A stretch of 6,776 nucleotides of DNA from CAZNVB01 sp964651495 (lineage in GTDB: Bacteria > Acidobacteriota > Aminicenantia > Aminicenantales > UBA8522), in assembly GCA_964651495.1 (NCBI GenBank), contig CAZYWP010000146.1, positions 1 through 6,776 on the forward strand, given 5' to 3'. The translations under genes were made by a program, and so were the position numbers. Positions 5,614 through 6,776 of this stretch are shown piece by piece; positions within the stretch are counted from its first letter, which is position 1; the number at the start of each line of letters is the position of its first letter. Under the pieces are notes generated by a model, which was not told where the DNA came from, made no database searches, and saw only the letters and a program-made list of their open reading frames with translations.

Positions 5614-6083
5614 GATAAACCTCCTTGTTTATTCAAAATAACGGGAGCGAAAAAGAGCATCAAGGCGTTCTGAAGGATAATGCCCAGGACCAAGACGGCC
5701 TCCAGCGTAAACTTTTGATCACGGAGAAATCCCTCGACGCCCGGGACAAGAAAAGCGGCGGTCAAGACGGTGAGGACGGCCAGCGCAACCCAGATCGGCC
5801 AGGGGACACGAACTGCTGCTGCAGCGCGTCGGGGCCGTGGCCGGCGCATAGGCCTGGTGCCAAGTTCTTCGTGGCAGGCGAGCCGAACCCTCTGCTCAAG
5901 CTCTGGGGGAAGAGGGGGCGCGGGCGCCTTTTCAAGGGAGAGATGAAGATCTTCCCATGAATCTCTAAACTCCGCGCAGGCCGGGCACTGAGCCAGATGC
6001 CGCTCCATGGTGAGCCGTTCCTCCGGGCTCAGCTTCCCTTCGCCGGCCTCAATGATCAAACGCTCAAAATCTTGGCATCGCAT
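5589..6083 (-). CDS. Zinc-binding (zf-HC2) transmembrane anti-sigma factor
   Basis: This 164-residue protein should bind and hold inactive the ECF sigma factor encoded just upstream. Seen: an N-terminal zinc-binding anti-sigma (ZAS) domain with Cys3, His29, Cys33 and Cys36 in the HLAQCPAC motif; a Pro/Arg-rich linker (about 53-90); and two hydrophobic segments at about 95-114 and 127-149, separated by a short loop with charged residues. The N-terminal ZAS domain should be cytoplasmic. With two helices the C-terminus probably returns to the cytoplasm, leaving only about a dozen residues outside, so there is no obvious extracytoplasmic sensor domain. An additional Cys70 lies in the linker. It starts inside the sigma gene (28-base overlap), with GGGGAGA at 6091-6097 as its ribosome site, which would keep the two proteins in balance. 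The call rests on the ZAS motif plus adjacency to the sigma gene. Confidence 0.87.
   Translation of the reverse strand: MRCQDFERLIIEAGEGKLSPEERLTMERHLAQCPACAEFRDSWEDLHLSLEKAPAPPLPPELEQRVRLACHEELGTRPMRRPRPRRAAAAVRVPWPIWVALAVLTVLTAAFLVPGVEGFLRDQKFTLEAVLVLGIILQNALMLFFAPVILNKQGGLSWPFYQEK
5620..5626 (-). promoter_or_regulatory. Ribosome binding site fixing the zinc-ribbon gene start
   Basis: On the minus strand AAGGAGG lies 6 bases before the ATG at 5613, and sits within the coding sequence of the anti-sigma gene. It favours this start over the ATG at 5592, which is preceded only by a weak AGGA. Confidence 0.75.
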
Positions 6084-6634
6084 TTTATCTTCTCCCCTTT
6101 GGGATGGTAGGAGGCGAGCTCCCTTTGCAGCCTTTTGACGGCCCGGTACATCAGGGATTTCACCGTCCCGACCGGAATTTCGAGCGCGCCTGCGATCTCC
6201 GTCTGCTCAAGCCCTTCGATTTCTTTGAGCACGAAAACCCGGCGCTGCTTTTCCGGCAGCCGGGCCAGGGCCCGGTCGATATCTTTGCGGGTGACCGCTC
6301 TCTGCGCTCTCCCGGCCGGGTCGTATGTGGACACTGCCGTCTCTTCGGCCGCGGAGGCTTCGGTCATTTCGCTCCTCGTTCTGCCCAAGAAAAGCATCCG
6401 TCTGACCCGCTTTTTTCGGAGCATGTCCCGATGAAGATTCATGACAATCACCGCTAACCAGGGCTTCAGGTTCTCCCTGTCAGCGTTCTCTGGCAGGTGC
6501 CTGACGACGCGCAGCCAAACCTCCTGAAACATATCCTCAGCCTCGCCCCGGTCCTGGCTCAAATAAAGGGCCAAACGGTAGACATCTCCCTTGTATCTAT
6601 CGTAAACCTGGTCGAACTCTGCGGTTGATGTCAT
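6056..6634 (-). CDS. RNA polymerase sigma-70 factor, ECF subfamily
   Basis: This 192-residue protein has only sigma regions 2 and 4, the hallmark of ECF (extracytoplasmic function) sigma factors that redirect RNA polymerase to a small stress or signal regulon. Region 2 spans about 8-75 and includes AEDMFQEVWLRV (32-43) for core and -10 recognition. A long, acid-rich linker covers about 80-115. Region 4 spans about 119-172, with ARLPEKQRRVFVLKEIEGL and the helix-turn-helix QTEIAGALEIPVGTVKSLMY (144-163) for the -35 element. Length is typical. The ATG at 6634 has GGAGAG at 6640-6645, five bases upstream; a second ATG at 6639 is out of frame. A zinc anti-sigma gene overlaps the 3' end, which fixes its likely control. 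A candidate self-recognised promoter lies upstream. The regulon and inducing signal cannot be told from the sequence. Confidence 0.93.
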   Translation of the reverse strand: MTSTAEFDQVYDRYKGDVYRLALYLSQDRGEAEDMFQEVWLRVVRHLPENADRENLKPWLAVIVMNLHRDMLRKKRVRRMLFLGRTRSEMTEASAAEETAVSTYDPAGRAQRAVTRKDIDRALARLPEKQRRVFVLKEIEGLEQTEIAGALEIPVGTVKSLMYRAVKRLQRELASYHPKGEKIKCDAKILSV

Positions 6635-6776
6635 CCCATCTCTCCGGGCGCTTCGCTCTCCTTCATCCTCAACAGAGATGTCGCCTTAAGTACACTTCAC
6701 CCATAAAGACGTATATGTCAACAAAAAGTTCTAGTTCGCAGGCATCTCCAATTTTATGCTAAAGGGTCTTTGAGAA
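6635..6776. other. Intergenic region upstream of the sigma operon
   Basis: This 142-base stretch to the window edge is more AT-rich than the genes. It holds the sigma ribosome site (6640-6645) and the candidate promoter (6706-6732). No open frame, tRNA or strong hairpin is seen. A perfect TTGACA on the minus strand at 6721-6716 lacks a matching -10 at 16-18 bases. Confidence 0.6.
6706..6732 (-). promoter_or_regulatory. Candidate ECF-type autoregulatory promoter
   Basis: On the minus strand AGAACT (6732-6727), followed by a T-run, is separated by 15 bases from CGTCTT (6711-6706). This resembles the GGAAC/CGTC pattern of many ECF promoters, including the T-rich stretch after the -35. Transcription would begin near 6700 and give a leader of about 65 bases before the sigma ATG. 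ECF sigma factors commonly transcribe their own operon. The match was made by eye in a 140-base region, so it is suggestive only. Confidence 0.4.

Noticed and set aside
6698..6721. A perfect TTGACA (minus strand, 6721-6716) as a sigma-70 -35 element for the sigma operon
   Set aside because: No acceptable -10 lies 16-18 bases away; the nearest candidates are about 7 (TTTATG) or 23 (TACTTA) bases off. The same bases fall within the spacer of the ECF-like candidate.

Overview
The window carries two gene blocks that converge near position 4270, with coding on almost every base. By eye the DNA is GC-rich, and most starts have good Shine-Dalgarno sequences. The gene set is a flavin-dependent ether-lipid-type enzyme, an FAD glycerol-3-phosphate dehydrogenase, an ECF sigma factor with a zinc-type anti-sigma factor, and a ferredoxin-like protein with two 4Fe-4S clusters. 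This suggests a free-living, moderately GC-rich bacterium, possibly anaerobic or facultative (for example Acidobacteria/Aminicenantes-like or a former deltaproteobacterium). No taxonomic marker is present, so that placement is a weak inference.

Left block, plus strand (55-4242): three genes spaced 2 and 1 bases apart, clearly one operon. They encode an alkyl-dihydroxyacetonephosphate synthase-like FAD oxidase, a GlpD-type glycerol-3-phosphate dehydrogenase, and a diacylglycerol/sphingosine-kinase-family lipid kinase. An open frame at the left edge ends in a stop that shares one base with the first start, so the operon may begin outside the window. All three products act on glycerol-phosphate or glycerolipid chemistry. 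A coherent reading is a module that supplies dihydroxyacetone phosphate, swaps an acyl for an alkyl chain, and phosphorylates a lipid alcohol. From memory, Mycobacterium tuberculosis has the same three families together at Rv2249c-Rv2252, which makes the association more interesting.

Convergence (4243-4301): a short spacer with a perfect 8-bp hairpin but no T-run on either strand.

Right block, minus strand (6634 down to 4302): an ECF sigma factor, then a zinc-binding anti-sigma factor with two membrane segments (28-base overlap), then a membrane protein with two C-terminal zinc ribbons (25-base overlap), then, after 46 bases, a QueG-like protein with two 4Fe-4S clusters. The first three are translationally coupled. 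The fourth may be a read-through member. Upstream of the sigma gene (6700-6732) is a sequence resembling an ECF promoter, consistent with autoregulation.

No tRNA, rRNA, CRISPR array, insertion sequence or attachment site was seen. The most interesting items are the ether-lipid-like trio and the sigma/anti-sigma operon carrying an uncharacterised zinc-ribbon membrane protein.
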